DNA of 64,000 nucleotides from Propionicimonas paludicola (GTDB taxonomy: Bacteria > Actinomycetota > Actinomycetes > Propionibacteriales > Propionibacteriaceae), in contig NZ_PDJC01000001.1 in the NCBI RefSeq assembly GCF_002563675.1, forward strand, positions 3,198,477 through 3,262,476. Direction: 5' to 3'. Shown piece by piece: positions 27,201 through 34,629 of the stretch (within the stretch, counting starts at the first letter, position 1; each line of letters begins with the position of its first letter). The notes below the pieces were generated by a model. It was not told where the DNA came from. It saw nothing but the letters and a program-made list of their open reading frames with translations, and did no database searches. A program made the position numbers and the translations under genes.

Positions 27201-27426
27201 CGTCCTTGAAGACGCGGGCTTCGATGTGGTGGGTGCCGGGCATGCCGTTGGCGGTGGGCGGACCCTCGTAGAACGTCCACGGTGCACCACCCTCGGTGCG
27301 CTCCAGGCTGGCCGCGAAGGTGTCGTTGGCGGCCCAGAAGTCGAGGATCTCGTGCTCCATGGCCGGCAGGTCGAGCATCGCGGGGACGGCGCGATACAGC
27401 GGACGCTCAGTGGAGTCGGTGGTCAT
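24265..27426 (-). CDS. ileS: Isoleucyl-tRNA synthetase
   Basis: Charges tRNA-Ile with isoleucine. 1053 residues, the longer (eukaryote-like) IleS type usual in actinobacteria, which is often naturally mupirocin-tolerant. Class I signatures are PTANGMPGTHHIEAR (HIGH motif) and DGRKMSKHLGN (KMSKS). The CP1 editing domain and zinc-binding cysteine pairs (CPRCGTT, CPQCGKT) are present. The ATG at 27426 follows GAAGGG, which is sequestered in the T-box leader. A dead alpha/beta-hydrolase-fold gene is coupled at the 3' end. Confidence 0.98.
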   Translation of the reverse strand: MTTDSTERPLYRAVPAMLDLPAMEHEILDFWAANDTFAASLERTEGGAPWTFYEGPPTANGMPGTHHIEARVFKDVFPRFKTMQGFHVERRAGWDCHGLPVELAVEKELGFNGKPDIEAYGVEAFNAKCRASVSRHVDAFTELTTRMGYWVNLDEAYWTMNPSFVESVWWALKQIHDKGLLVEDYRVAPYCPRCGTTLSDHELAQGYEDVTDPSVYVRFPLISGPLAGKASLLVWTTTPWTLVSNTAAAVHPDVTYVVATKDEPDGESLVVAEALAEKVLGDGWCLGQRFQGKELEYWKYSRPLDLVEFPDVVGGTHYVLLADYVTTEDGTGLVHEAPAFGEVDMEACRAYGLPLVNPVRPDGTFDEDLDLVGGLFFKDADAVVIDDLTRRGLMFAVEHHMHSYPHCWRCHTPLLYYAQPSWYIRTTAIKDALLRENGKTNWYPEHIKWGRYGDWLNNNIDWALSRSRYWGTPLPIWRCEAKHQTCVGSRAELSELTGVDLSELDPHRPFVDEVSFSCPQCGKTAHRVPEVIDAWFDSGAMPFGQLGYPWVDGSKEAFAAAYPADFICEAIDQTRGWFYSLMAIGTLVFDESSYKNVLCLGHILAEDGRKMSKHLGNILEPIPLMDKHGADAVRWFMAAGGSPWMARRVGHQTIQETVRKVLMTYLNTVAFQSLYARANSWSPVDAPSTEKAHVLDRWLTSARNVLVRDVTAALEDFDTQRAGALLAEFVDNLSNWYVRRSRRRFWEGSDGALRTLHETINVVTRLMAPLAPFLTERVWQDLVVATDASAPASVHLATWPLADVAAIDDRLDEAMQLTRRIVELGRSARSEAKVKTRQPLRRALVPSAAFGLLDAELIAEIEAELNVESVESFASAGDLVDHSAKGNFRALGKRFGKQTPLVANAIAAADASALAASLAASGTATVEVPELGTTEVSAEEVLISERPREGWSVVNEQGETVALDLELTPELIRAGLAREFVRAIQEARKSSGFEVSDRIALRWSATGETADAIRAHAGLIADEVLATDVAEAPAGEGWFADEELGFTFTVSKL

Positions 27427-27602
27427 CGGGTGCCCTTCGTCGGTGGTGCGGACGAAGGGACGAGGCGAACCCCGCGGTACCACCCTTCTTGGGTGCCGAG
27501 ATCGGCACCCCGCTCTTGCTCGCCGCGGCCGGTTCTACTGAGAGCTCGCGCTCTGTTCTTCCGGCAGCTCCGGGGTGATAGCCCCATCAGTGCCGTGCGG
27601 AC
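27427..27602 (-). ncRNA. T-box riboswitch (ileS leader, translational)
   Basis: The minus strand has the T-box signature AGGGTGGTACCGCGG (27472-27486). A very short stem I is built on GGGGCTATCACCCC (27572-27585), whose loop presents the isoleucine specifier codon ATC (27577-27579). Downstream, CCCTTCGTC (27451-27459) can pair perfectly with GACGAAGGG (27433-27441), which contains the ileS ribosome site. This is a sequestrator, so regulation should act on translation. A TAGAAT -10 box is at 27609-27614. The layout matches the structurally studied mycobacterial ileS T-boxes. Uncharged tRNA-Ile is expected to raise ileS expression. Confidence 0.95.
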
Positions 27603-27694
27603 CCCCACATTCTAGGGCTGTGGGCAACCCCGGCCGAAACCGAGCTCGACGCGCCGAGCCCCTACGGGCGTTGGGGGCTCGGCGGCGTCCTGGC

Positions 27695-28066
27695 TCAGCC
27701 TTCGGTGGAGCTGGACTGGCCAGCTGCGTCCACCCGGGCTGATGTCGCCCGGGTCGGGTCCTGCCCCGGCTCGGGCCAGGCCGCCGGTTCGGCGGCCGTG
27801 GTGGGTGTTCCAAGCATGGCGGCCTTGCGGTTGAGGTAGTCGTCGATCTCAATCTCGCCGCGGGCCAGCCGCTCGTCCAGGAGCTGCAGGGCCGGCGGCA
27901 GCGGCGGCCGATAGTCCATCGGGACGGGACGCCGCTTGCCCCGCTGGACCAGGAAGACCACCAGCACGGTGATCAGCGTGATCAGCAGCAGGGTGCCGAG
28001 GAACCCTGCGATGCCAGCCAGCATGTGCCAGCCCGAGAAGTAGTCCGGGCCTGGGAATCGTCGCAT
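27695..28066 (-). CDS. Small membrane protein with C-terminal SHOCT-like motif
   Basis: 123 residues: an N-terminal hydrophobic helix (about residues 14-42, MLAGIAGFLGTLLLITLITVLVVFLV shortened), a basic linker, then a SHOCT-like short domain (LQLLDERLARGEIEIDDYLNRKAAM) and a disordered tail. SHOCT domains are small oligomerisation modules; no specific role is known. GGGAG precedes the ATG at 28066. Confidence 0.75.
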   Translation of the reverse strand: MRRFPGPDYFSGWHMLAGIAGFLGTLLLITLITVLVVFLVQRGKRRPVPMDYRPPLPPALQLLDERLARGEIEIDDYLNRKAAMLGTPTTAAEPAAWPEPGQDPTRATSARVDAAGQSSSTEG

Positions 28067-28179
28067 GTCGTGCTCCCTTACTGCCGAGTGCCCCTCAGCA
28101 TGCACATCCACCCTGTGCCGTGGCTGTGAGCTCCCCGCAGGTCGGCTGAGCGCCGCGATGGCGGGGCTTGTTGTTGGCC

Positions 28180-28216
28180 GAGCTTGTCGAAGCCAACAGG
28201 TCCGTTCGACAGGCTC
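28180..28216 (-). terminator. Hairpin of the TTCGACAAGCTC repeat type
   Basis: GAGCTTGTCGAA (28180-28191) and TTCGACAGGCTC (28205-28216) form a 12-bp stem with one G-T wobble, 6 nt past the stop of the Imm-5-like gene. This GC-rich hairpin sequence is a common dispersed element in actinobacterial genomes and may terminate transcription, but it lacks a U tract. A related sequence (CTTCGACGGGCTCAGCC) is repeated inside dnaX. Confidence 0.55.
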
Positions 28217-28222
28217 AGCGAG

Positions 28223-28681
28223 CTAGATGGCGCAGGATGCCGGGTCGGGCTCGGGGGGCTCGAGGTCGAACAGGGTGCTGCGCTGGGGTTCGGGCAGCTG
28301 CGTCCACTGCCAGCGGCGTTCGGCCTGGACCGCGCTGGTCAGCTCACAGGGCGCGCTGTTCAGGCTCAAGGCCTCGATGGCGTAGTCAGCAGCGGTTTCG
28401 GCCAAGGTGGCGTCATCGCAGCTGGCCGCAGCGTTCGCGGCGGTCCGGACGCCACTGGCCACGGCCCGATAGCCGGCCTCGGACAACTCCCGGGCCGACA
28501 GGTGGGCGGCGAAGGCGGCCTCCCGGCAGTCATCGGCGCTGCCAGTGCCGTCCGCCCAGGCCCGAGCGGACGCGATGGCAGCCTCGGCGTGATGATCGGC
28601 GAAGTCGGGGAACTGGGCCAGCAGGTGTTCGGCGCAGTCGGCGGCCCACCGGGTCAGGACCGGATCAGCTGACGGGTTCAT
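28223..28681 (-). CDS. Putative immunity-protein-like (Imm-5 type) helical protein
   Basis: 152 residues, predicted all-helical. The DCAEHLLAQF....A.....RAWADG...DDCREAAFAAHLSARE pattern resembles the Imm-5-like family, a putative immunity protein of polymorphic toxin systems. No toxin gene is adjacent, so the role is open. The ATG at 28681 (MNPSADPV) overlaps the 3' end of the upstream HAD gene by 17 nt, so it is co-transcribed. Confidence 0.65.
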   Translation of the reverse strand: MNPSADPVLTRWAADCAEHLLAQFPDFADHHAEAAIASARAWADGTGSADDCREAAFAAHLSARELSEAGYRAVASGVRTAANAAASCDDATLAETAADYAIEALSLNSAPCELTSAVQAERRWQWTQLPEPQRSTLFDLEPPEPDPASCAI

Positions 28682-29507
28682 GGCGGTTCTCCTGGGCAAG
28701 CACGGTCTCGATGGCCAGCGCCACTCCATCCTGCTCGTTGCTGGCCGTCACCCAGTCTGCCGCGGCGATGGTAGCCGGGTCGGCATTGCCAACCGCGACG
28801 CCGATCCCGGCCCAATCGATCAACTCCAGGTCGTTGCGGGCGTCCCCGGCGGCCAGCACCTCGCACGGCGAGACGCCGAGCAGTTCGCACAGCCGGGACA
28901 CGCCGGTGGCCTTGGTCACCCCGGCACCGCCGATCTCCAGGAACGGCGCACCCGAGGTGGTGGCGTGGAAGCCGCTCAGTCCGGAACTGGACAGCATCGT
29001 CCGCAGCTGTTCGGCGTCGAGCCGAGGGTGCCGGACGGTCAGCTTCAGGGTCGGCTCACCGATCACCGCAGCCAGCGGCTCGGTGTCGATGTGCCACCAG
29101 TACTTGTCCCGCTCCATCGGGGTGAGCAGGTCGGCGTAGCCGGGCGCCGCGGCATGCCGGGCGCCGTGGTCGCGCACCGCCGACACTCGGGCCTCGGGCA
29201 GCTCGGCGTCCAGGAAGGCGACGATCGGCTCGATGGCGGACGGGCTCAGTAACTCCTCGAACAGCACCCGGCGGCTGGGCAGCTCGACGGCGATGGCGCC
29301 GTTACTGCCGACGATGTGGCTCAGCCCGGCGCTCTCCAGCTCGGTCGGCACCTGGGGGTACTGGCGTCCGGTGGCGGCCACCACGAACAGCCCGGACGCG
29401 GTGGCCGTCCGGATGGTCTCAGCCGTGCGCTCGGTGATGGTCTTGTCAGCGCGCAGCAAAGTGCCGTCCAGGTCTGATGCGATCAGCCGGATCCGGTGAT
29501 TGGTCAA
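28665..29507 (-). CDS. HAD-superfamily hydrolase, Cof subfamily
   Basis: 280 residues of the Cof-type (IIB) HAD phosphatases. Motif I is [16 protein letters not shown], motif [11 protein letters not shown], motif III lies near [14 protein letters not shown], and motif IV is [12 protein letters not shown]. These enzymes dephosphorylate sugar phosphates or FMN-type metabolites. The start codon at 29507 overlaps the end of recR by 4 nt, indicating a recR-HAD-Imm-like operon. Confidence 0.9.
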   Translation of the reverse strand: MTNHRIRLIASDLDGTLLRADKTITERTAETIRTATASGLFVVAATGRQYPQVPTELESAGLSHIVGSNGAIAVELPSRRVLFEELLSPSAIEPIVAFLDAELPEARVSAVRDHGARHAAAPGYADLLTPMERDKYWWHIDTEPLAAVIGEPTLKLTVRHPRLDAEQLRTMLSSSGLSGFHATTSGAPFLEIGGAGVTKATGVSRLCELLGVSPCEVLAAGDARNDLELIDWAGIGVAVGNADPATIAAADWVTASNEQDGVALAIETVLAQENRHEPVS

Positions 29508-30118
29508 GACTGTGCTGCCCCCTCGTTGAGCCGCCGACGACCGGAGAAGGCCCGGCCCAAGGTGACTTCATCGGCGTACTCCAAGTCGCCGCCGACCGGC
29601 AGCCCGCTGGCCAGCCGGGAGACGGTGACGCCCGTGCCGCCGAGCAGCCGGGCGATGTAGGTGGCGGTGGCTTCACCTTCCAGGTTCGGATCGGTGGCCA
29701 GAATGACCTCGGTGATCGTCGAATCCTGCAGCCGGGTGAGCAGCTCGCGAATGTGCAGGTCGGCCGGGCCGACGTTGTCGATCGGACTGATGGCACCACC
29801 CAGGACGTGATAGAGCCCGCGGAACTCGTGGGTGCGTTCGATCGCCATCACGTCCTTGGACTCCTCGACCACGCAGATCGAGGTGCGGTCCCGGCGCGGG
29901 TCGCGGCAGACTCGGCAGCGGTCCTCCTCGGAGATGTTGAAGCAGACCTCGCAGAAGCGGACCTTCTCGGCCACCTCCCGCAAGGTGGCGGCCAGCCGCT
30001 CCACGTCCGCCTTGTCGGAGGACAGGATGTAGAAGGCGATTCGTTGCGCGCCTTTGGGACCGATGCCGGGCAGCCGCCCGAGCTCATCGATCAGATCCTG
30101 AATCGGACCTTCGTACAA
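29504..30118 (-). CDS. recR: Recombination mediator protein RecR
   Basis: Loads RecA at gaps with RecF/RecO. 204 residues, standard for the family: N-terminal helix-hairpin-helix ([20 protein letters not shown]), C4 zinc finger (C56, C59, C68, C71), and Toprim domain (about 79-175; [28 protein letters not shown]). The start appears to be a TTG at 30118 with AGGAG spaced 8 nt before it. It sits in the widespread dnaX-ybaB-recR gene order. Confidence 0.97.
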   Translation of the reverse strand: MYEGPIQDLIDELGRLPGIGPKGAQRIAFYILSSDKADVERLAATLREVAEKVRFCEVCFNISEEDRCRVCRDPRRDRTSICVVEESKDVMAIERTHEFRGLYHVLGGAISPIDNVGPADLHIRELLTRLQDSTITEVILATDPNLEGEATATYIARLLGGTGVTVSRLASGLPVGGDLEYADEVTLGRAFSGRRRLNEGAAQS

Positions 30119-30153
30119 ACCTGCTCCTAGCCTTCAGTCCTGGACGGACGTCG

Positions 30154-30465
30154 TCACAGCCCCAGTTCGGGGATCGGCGGCATCGTGGCCTGAGCCAGCG
30201 CCATGGCCTGGTGGTTGGCGTCGCGGACGGCCGCCACGATCAGGTCGGCCAGGGTCTCGGTGTCGGTCGGGTCGCAGGCCTCCGGAGAGATCTTCAGCCC
30301 GACCAGCTCGCCGGTGCCGGTCAGAGTGGCCTCGACCAGGCCGCCGCCGGAGCTGCCCTGCACCGTCCGGTTGGCCAGGTCGGCCTGAGCCTGCTCCAGC
30401 TGGCTCTGCATCGCCTGAGCCTGGGCCAGCAGGGTGTTCAGGTCGAGGGAACTGGGATCGAACAT
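30154..30465 (-). CDS. ybaB: YbaB/EbfC-family nucleoid-associated protein
   Basis: 103 residues of the small dimeric DNA-binding YbaB/EbfC family: helical N-terminus (LLAQAQAMQSQLEQAQADLAN), beta core (VEATLTGTGELVGLKISPEA) and a C-terminal helix (DLIVAAVRDANHQAMALAQ). AAGGAG lies before the ATG at 30465. It sits between dnaX and recR, as in most bacteria. Confidence 0.95.
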   Translation of the reverse strand: MFDPSSLDLNTLLAQAQAMQSQLEQAQADLANRTVQGSSGGGLVEATLTGTGELVGLKISPEACDPTDTETLADLIVAAVRDANHQAMALAQATMPPIPELGL

Positions 30466-30519
30466 GGTGCTCCTTATCGGGTGCCTGTCATGCTAGCCGC
30501 GCCCAGGTGGACGGGCTGC

Positions 30520-32763
30520 TCAGCCTTCATCGTCGAGCAACTCGGCGCCGAGGTGCTTCATCAGCAACTCCTCGGTGGACGACTCGCCCGCGTCGACCAC
30601 TTCATCGTCGCGATCGGGTTCGACCTCGTCCTCGGGTGGCTCGGACGGCGACCCGGCCGACCTTGTCGGACGGATGTTCGCCCGCGCCTCTTCGATCGCC
30701 GCGGCTCGCTCCGGGCTGCTCGACGAGGACGGTGCCGGAGCCGGTGCCGCGGCCTGCTGGGGAGCGTCTGCGGTGGCGTCGATGATCAGTTCGATGTGGA
30801 ACGCCGCCCCGATCACTTCCAGGATCGCCTCGCGGAGCACGTCGGAGTTGCCGCCGCGCGCGAAGCTCTCCTTGGCGCCGGTGTTGGCCAAGCCCAGGGT
30901 CAGCACATCGTTGCGGACGTCGACCACCTGGGCGTTCTGGCTGAGCAGGATCCAGGTGAACCGGCGCCGATGTTTGACGTTCTCAAGGATCTCCGGCCAC
31001 AGCCGACGCAGGTCCGCCCCGGAAAGTCGTCCGGTTGCAGCGGGGGCTTCGACGGGCTCAGCCGCCGGGCGGGCTTCGGCAGGCTCGGCCGCCGGAGCTG
31101 TGACTGGCTCAGCAGCCTTTGCGACCGGCTCAGCTGTCGCCGCCTGGGCAGCGGCCGCCTCCGCGGCGGCTGCGGCCATCGCGGCCTGACGGCGAGAGGC
31201 TCCTCGTGGAGCCGGGGCCGGGGCGTCGACAGTCTCAGCCACCGGGTTGTGGGCGGGCTCAGCTGTCGGTTCCTGGGCGTTGCGGCGGGACTTCTCGCTG
31301 GCTCCGACAGGTGCGGCCACCGGGCGGGCTTCGACGGGCTCAGCCACCGGGCTGTGGGCAGGCTCAGCTGCCGGACGAGCCGCAGCGGGCAGCTCGCCGC
31401 CGATCCCGATCCGGCGCTCCAGGCGATCCAGGCGGGCATGCAGGCCGCGTCCGTCCACGTCGGCGCCGGGCAGCAGCACCCGGGCACACATCAGTTCCAG
31501 GTGCAGCCGGGGTGCCGTGGTGCCCCGCATCTCGGTCAGCCCGACCGCGATCACCTCGGCGGCGCGGGTCAGTTCACCGGCCCCCAGCGCACTGGCCTGG
31601 GAGGCGAGGCGCTCGGCCTGGTCGCCGGCCACGTCCACCAGGCCGTTACTGAGCGCCTCCGGGACGGCCGCCACGATGATCAGATCGCGCAGCCGGCGCA
31701 GCAGATCCTCGGCGAACCGACGTGGATCCTGGCCGACCTCGATCACCTTGTCGACGGCTGCAAAGACGCCGTTGGCGTCACCGGCCGCGAAGGCGTCCAC
31801 GATCTCGTCGAGCAGAGCGTCTGGGGTGTAGCCGAGCAGGGCGGTGGCCTGGGCGTAGCTGACCCCACCTTCGGCGGCGCCACCGAGCAGCTGGTCGAGC
31901 ACGGACAGCGAATCTCGCACTGAACCGGCACCGGCCCGGACCACCAGCGGCAGCACGGCGGGCTCGACGGCGATCCCCTCGGCCTCGCACAGCGTGGCCA
32001 GGTAGGTCGACAGCGTCTTGGGCGGCACCAGCCGGAACGGGTAGTGATGGGTCCGCGAGCGAATGGTGCCGAGCACCTTGTCCGGTTCGGTGGTGGCGAA
32101 CACGAAGCGGACGTGTGGCGGCGGCTCCTCGACCACCTTCAGCAAGGCGTTGAAGCCCTGCGGGGTGACCATGTGCGCCTCGTCGATGATGTAGATCTTG
32201 TAGCGGCTCTGGACGGGTGCGAAGAAGGCACGTTCGCGCAGATCACGGGCGTCGTCCACGCCACCGTGCGAGGCGGCGTCGATCTCGATCACGTCGATGC
32301 TGCCGGAGCCACCGCGGGCCAGGTCGCGGCAGGACTGGCAGACCCCGCACGGCGTGGTGGTCGGACCCTGCTCACAGTTCAAGCAGCGGGCCAGGATCCG
32401 GGCCGAGGTGGTCTTGCCGCAGCCGCGCGGCCCGGAGAACAGATAGGCATGGTTGACCCGGTTGTTGGCCAGCGCCCGCTGCAGCGGCTCTGTGACGTGC
32501 TCTTGGCCGATGACTTCGGCAAATGTCTCGGGACGGTAGCGCCGATACAGCGCCAGCGGAGTGTCCGGACGGGTGACGGTGGTGGCCGGCAGCCGGCGCG
32601 CATCGACCGCGTCCATCAGGGCGGCGGTCACCTCGGGCGACTGGGCGTCCGCATCCTCGGGAAGCTCTTCGAGGGCAGGTTCGGTCGCGCCGAACAGATC
32701 GGGTCCGTCCTGCTCGAACAACTCGAGTGCGTCTTCGGAGAACTCCTCGTCGCTTTCGTCCAC
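30520..32763 (-). CDS. dnaX: DNA polymerase III subunit gamma/tau
   Basis: Clamp-loader ATPase of the replisome. Counting from a GTG at 32763, residues 1-65 are an unusual acidic extension. Walker A is GPRGCGKTT (111-119), the zinc cysteines are C130, C139, C142 and C145, and Walker B is IIDEAHM. Domain III runs to about 440. A low-complexity Pro/Ala/Glu linker (about 455-590) precedes a C-terminal domain. GTG 32763 is 7 nt after TAAGGT and is preferred to the upstream in-frame ATG; the mRNA is then leaderless. No A-rich slippery heptamer was seen, so only the long form is likely. Confidence 0.96.
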   Translation of the reverse strand: MDESDEEFSEDALELFEQDGPDLFGATEPALEELPEDADAQSPEVTAALMDAVDARRLPATTVTRPDTPLALYRRYRPETFAEVIGQEHVTEPLQRALANNRVNHAYLFSGPRGCGKTTSARILARCLNCEQGPTTTPCGVCQSCRDLARGGSGSIDVIEIDAASHGGVDDARDLRERAFFAPVQSRYKIYIIDEAHMVTPQGFNALLKVVEEPPPHVRFVFATTEPDKVLGTIRSRTHHYPFRLVPPKTLSTYLATLCEAEGIAVEPAVLPLVVRAGAGSVRDSLSVLDQLLGGAAEGGVSYAQATALLGYTPDALLDEIVDAFAAGDANGVFAAVDKVIEVGQDPRRFAEDLLRRLRDLIIVAAVPEALSNGLVDVAGDQAERLASQASALGAGELTRAAEVIAVGLTEMRGTTAPRLHLELMCARVLLPGADVDGRGLHARLDRLERRIGIGGELPAAARPAAEPAHSPVAEPVEARPVAAPVGASEKSRRNAQEPTAEPAHNPVAETVDAPAPAPRGASRRQAAMAAAAAEAAAAQAATAEPVAKAAEPVTAPAAEPAEARPAAEPVEAPAATGRLSGADLRRLWPEILENVKHRRRFTWILLSQNAQVVDVRNDVLTLGLANTGAKESFARGGNSDVLREAILEVIGAAFHIELIIDATADAPQQAAAPAPAPSSSSSPERAAAIEEARANIRPTRSAGSPSEPPEDEVEPDRDDEVVDAGESSTEELLMKHLGAELLDDEG
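31021..31390. repeat. Degenerate repeats inside dnaX (CTTCGACGGGCTCAGCC family)
   Basis: Within the dnaX linker, units of the type GGGCTTCGACGGGCTCAGCC, encoding AEPVEARP-like peptides, recur about five or six times with drift (for example around 31040, 31066, 31246, 31325 and 31355). The core matches the intergenic hairpin at 28205-28216, suggesting that a dispersed element expanded within the gene. Confidence 0.6.
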
Positions 32764-32815
32764 GACGTGCACCTTACGGGTTGCAGCCCACATTCGTCGG
32801 CCCGGAAATTGAAGC

Positions 32816-32904
32816 GGCCCCCGCGCACCCGATAGAGCTCACTTACCCTTGCTGTCTTCCGACCCTGGGGGAGTTGGGCGAGGTACCGCCGCGCGGGGAA
32901 CCAA
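32816..32904 (-). ncRNA. ffs: Signal recognition particle RNA, small bacterial type
   Basis: The minus strand reads a hairpin closed by CCCCGCGC and GCGCGGGG. The diagnostic apical part is CAGG-GUC-GGAA-GAC-AGC, with the GGAA tetraloop and the asymmetric loop bound by Ffh, followed by AAGGGTAAG as in mycobacterial and streptomycete SRP RNAs. A TAACAT -10 box (32910-32915) sets the 5' end near 32904; the ends are approximate. It sits just upstream of dnaX, a common location. Confidence 0.9.
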
Positions 32905-33044
32905 GACCCATGTTACCTGGCCCGGACGGCCCAGGGCGAGCCGGGGTTCCAGCGACCGCACGTTCACTAGTAAGTGAATCTCGTCGTCCTCCCGCCGCAC
33001 GCCGATGGCTGTGCTTATGCTTTCGCCAAGCCGAAGGAGGACGG

Positions 33045-33845
33045 ATGGCAAAGAAGCTGGTTCGGGCGGCTGACCTGCCCGATGACGAGTCGAACAAGGC
33101 CCTCGAAGAGCAGGTGGCCAACTGGAAGCCGACCCCCGAAGCCAAGAGCCAGGCCACCACGCTGCGGATCATCGCCATGGTGGCCTGGGTGGTGGCGATC
33201 GGGCTGGAGGCCTTCGCGATCTTCTGGATGCTCAAGCAAACTCCGTTCACCACGACGCTGCTGATCTGGCTGTGTGTGGTGATCGTGGTGATCGGCGGCC
33301 TGTCGGTGACCGGCTCGCTGCTGTGGAAGAAGGCCAACCGGCTCGATCCGGCGTCCAAGAAGGACACCGTGCGGTTCTTCGTGCAGAACCAGCTGGGTGC
33401 GTTCATCGCCGTCCTGGCGTTCCTGCCGCTGATCGTCATGGTGCTGACCAACAAGAACATGGACGGACGCCAGAAGGCGATCGCCGGTGGCCTGGCCGGA
33501 GTGCTGGCCGTGGTGGCCATGGTGGTCGGCATCAACCCCAACCCGCCCTCGAAGGAAGCGGCAGCCGTCGACAACAGCCAGGTCGTCCAGCTGACCGGCA
33601 AGGACGAGGTCTTCTGGACCAAGTCCGGCGAGGTCTACCACCTGTGTGAGAAGGCGTCCGCGGTGAACCTGCAGTCCAAGGACAACCAGATCTACTCCGG
33701 CACCGTCGCTCAGGCTGTGGCGAACGGCAAGACGCGGCTGACCAAGCAGGTCGAGCAGGAGCTCAAGCAGTGCGGGATCACCCCGCCGTCGGTGAGTGCC
33801 TCATCGGCTCCCGCCTCGCCTCAGCCGAGCGCAACTCCCAGCTAG
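33045..33845 (+). CDS. Membrane protein of unknown function with extracytoplasmic tail
   Basis: 266 residues: a cytoplasmic N-terminus (1-42), about four hydrophobic helices (44-65, 71-92, 118-136, 144-160), and a soluble tail of about 100 residues with two cysteines (VYHLCEKAS and KQCGITPP) ending in a Pro/Ser-rich stretch. No enzyme motif was recognised. GGAGG precedes the ATG at 33045. Its tail contains VFWTKSGEVYHLC, reminiscent of repeat-like motifs in cell-surface proteins, but this is not diagnostic. Confidence 0.8.
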   Translation: MAKKLVRAADLPDDESNKALEEQVANWKPTPEAKSQATTLRIIAMVAWVVAIGLEAFAIFWMLKQTPFTTTLLIWLCVVIVVIGGLSVTGSLLWKKANRLDPASKKDTVRFFVQNQLGAFIAVLAFLPLIVMVLTNKNMDGRQKAIAGGLAGVLAVVAMVVGINPNPPSKEAAAVDNSQVVQLTGKDEVFWTKSGEVYHLCEKASAVNLQSKDNQIYSGTVAQAVANGKTRLTKQVEQELKQCGITPPSVSASSAPASPQPSATPS

Positions 33846-33856
33846 CCCCCACCCAC

Positions 33857-33911
33857 GGGGACGGTTCCGATTTCGTACCACCCCCTTGTCGCGGCGGTTG
33901 GGGACGGTTCC
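33857..33911. repeat. Two GGGGACGGTTCC elements with ATTTCGTACC extension
   Basis: GGGGACGGTTCC at 33857-33868 and 33900-33911. Each is followed by (G/C)ATTTCGTACC, so the full unit is about 22 bp. Both lie between the membrane protein gene and the first sigma unit. Confidence 0.85.
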
Positions 33912-34051
33912 CATTTCGTACCGGAGCGACACAGGAGCGAGTCTTGCCCGCATCGGGCTCTACAGAGCCCCCAAAGCCCAGCCCTTCGGGGCTGGCAGCG
34001 AGCCGGCGGCCGGGGGTCGTCGGCTCTGCTGTCTCAGTTTGCGGGAAGAGG

Positions 34052-34078
34052 CAACCTTCGTCCGCCCTGCGGCGTTGT
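34052..34078 (+). promoter_or_regulatory. ECF-type promoter of sigma unit 1 (CAACC-N15-GCGTTGT)
   Basis: CAACC (34052-34056), a 15-bp spacer, then GCGTTGT (34072-34078), 29 bp before the sigma ATG. The same signature with identical spacing is found before the other three sigma genes; the -10 part here has T for A. Confidence 0.65.
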
Positions 34079-34107
34079 GTGGGTGGAGATGGCCAAGGAG
34101 GGTGCAG

Positions 34108-34629
34108 ATGCCGGCTACCGGGAGCGTCGAGCGGGACGCGGAGTTCACCGCGTTCATGCGGGGCGCGTCCGCCTCGCTGAGCCGGACGGCCTGGCTGCTG
34201 TGCGGGGACGCCGAGCAGGCCGGTGAACTCGTCCAGGCGGCCTTGGTGAAGACCTATCTGGCCTGGTCGCGAGCCCGGAGCGGAGACCCGCTGGCTTATG
34301 CGCGCCGGGTGCTGGTGAACCTCAACATCGACCGCTTCCGACGCAATCGGACGGTACCGACGCCGACCATGGAGGCTGTCGAGGCCTCCGACCCGCACGG
34401 ACGGGTGGACGACCACGACCAGGCCTCCCGGATGTTGGCCGAGCTGCCCACCCAGCAGCGTCGGGTGATCGTGCTGCGCTACTACCTCGATCTGCCCGAA
34501 GCCGAGGTCGCTCGGACGCTGGGGATCAGCCTCGGCTCGGTGAAGTCGGCGGCCTCCCGTGGCCTGGCCACGCTGCGTTCCCGGTTCGTCCTGGTGGGGG
34601 AAGGAGACAGTGATGAACGAGCTCGATGA
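34108..34629 (+). CDS. SigE-family ECF RNA polymerase sigma factor, unit 1
   Basis: 173 residues. Region 2 (about 14-80) includes LSRTAWLLCGDAEQAGELVQAALVKTYLAW and the AYARRVLVNLNIDRFRR segment. Region 4 (about 110-160) includes LPTQQRRVIVLRYYLDLPEAEVARTLGISLGSVKSAASRGLATLR. It lacks the C-terminal extensions of larger ECF groups. ATG at 34108 has AAGGAGG 7 nt upstream. It overlaps the following membrane-protein gene by 17 nt. This copy is the most divergent of the four (QAALVKT instead of QEALTRT). Confidence 0.92.
   Translation: MPATGSVERDAEFTAFMRGASASLSRTAWLLCGDAEQAGELVQAALVKTYLAWSRARSGDPLAYARRVLVNLNIDRFRRNRTVPTPTMEAVEASDPHGRVDDHDQASRMLAELPTQQRRVIVLRYYLDLPEAEVARTLGISLGSVKSAASRGLATLRSRFVLVGEGDSDERAR

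Noticed and set aside
24112..27615. Long plus-strand open frames opposite ileS
   Set aside because: Complete class I synthetase motifs on the minus strand explain the DNA; the plus products are low-complexity and start without ribosome sites.
30211..31923. Long plus-strand open frame opposite dnaX
   Set aside because: Antisense to an unmistakable dnaX gene; composition is Gly/Leu/Arg-rich with no motif.
30520..32763. Programmed frameshift producing gamma from dnaX
   Set aside because: No A6G-like slippery heptamer with downstream hairpin was seen in this GC-rich gene.
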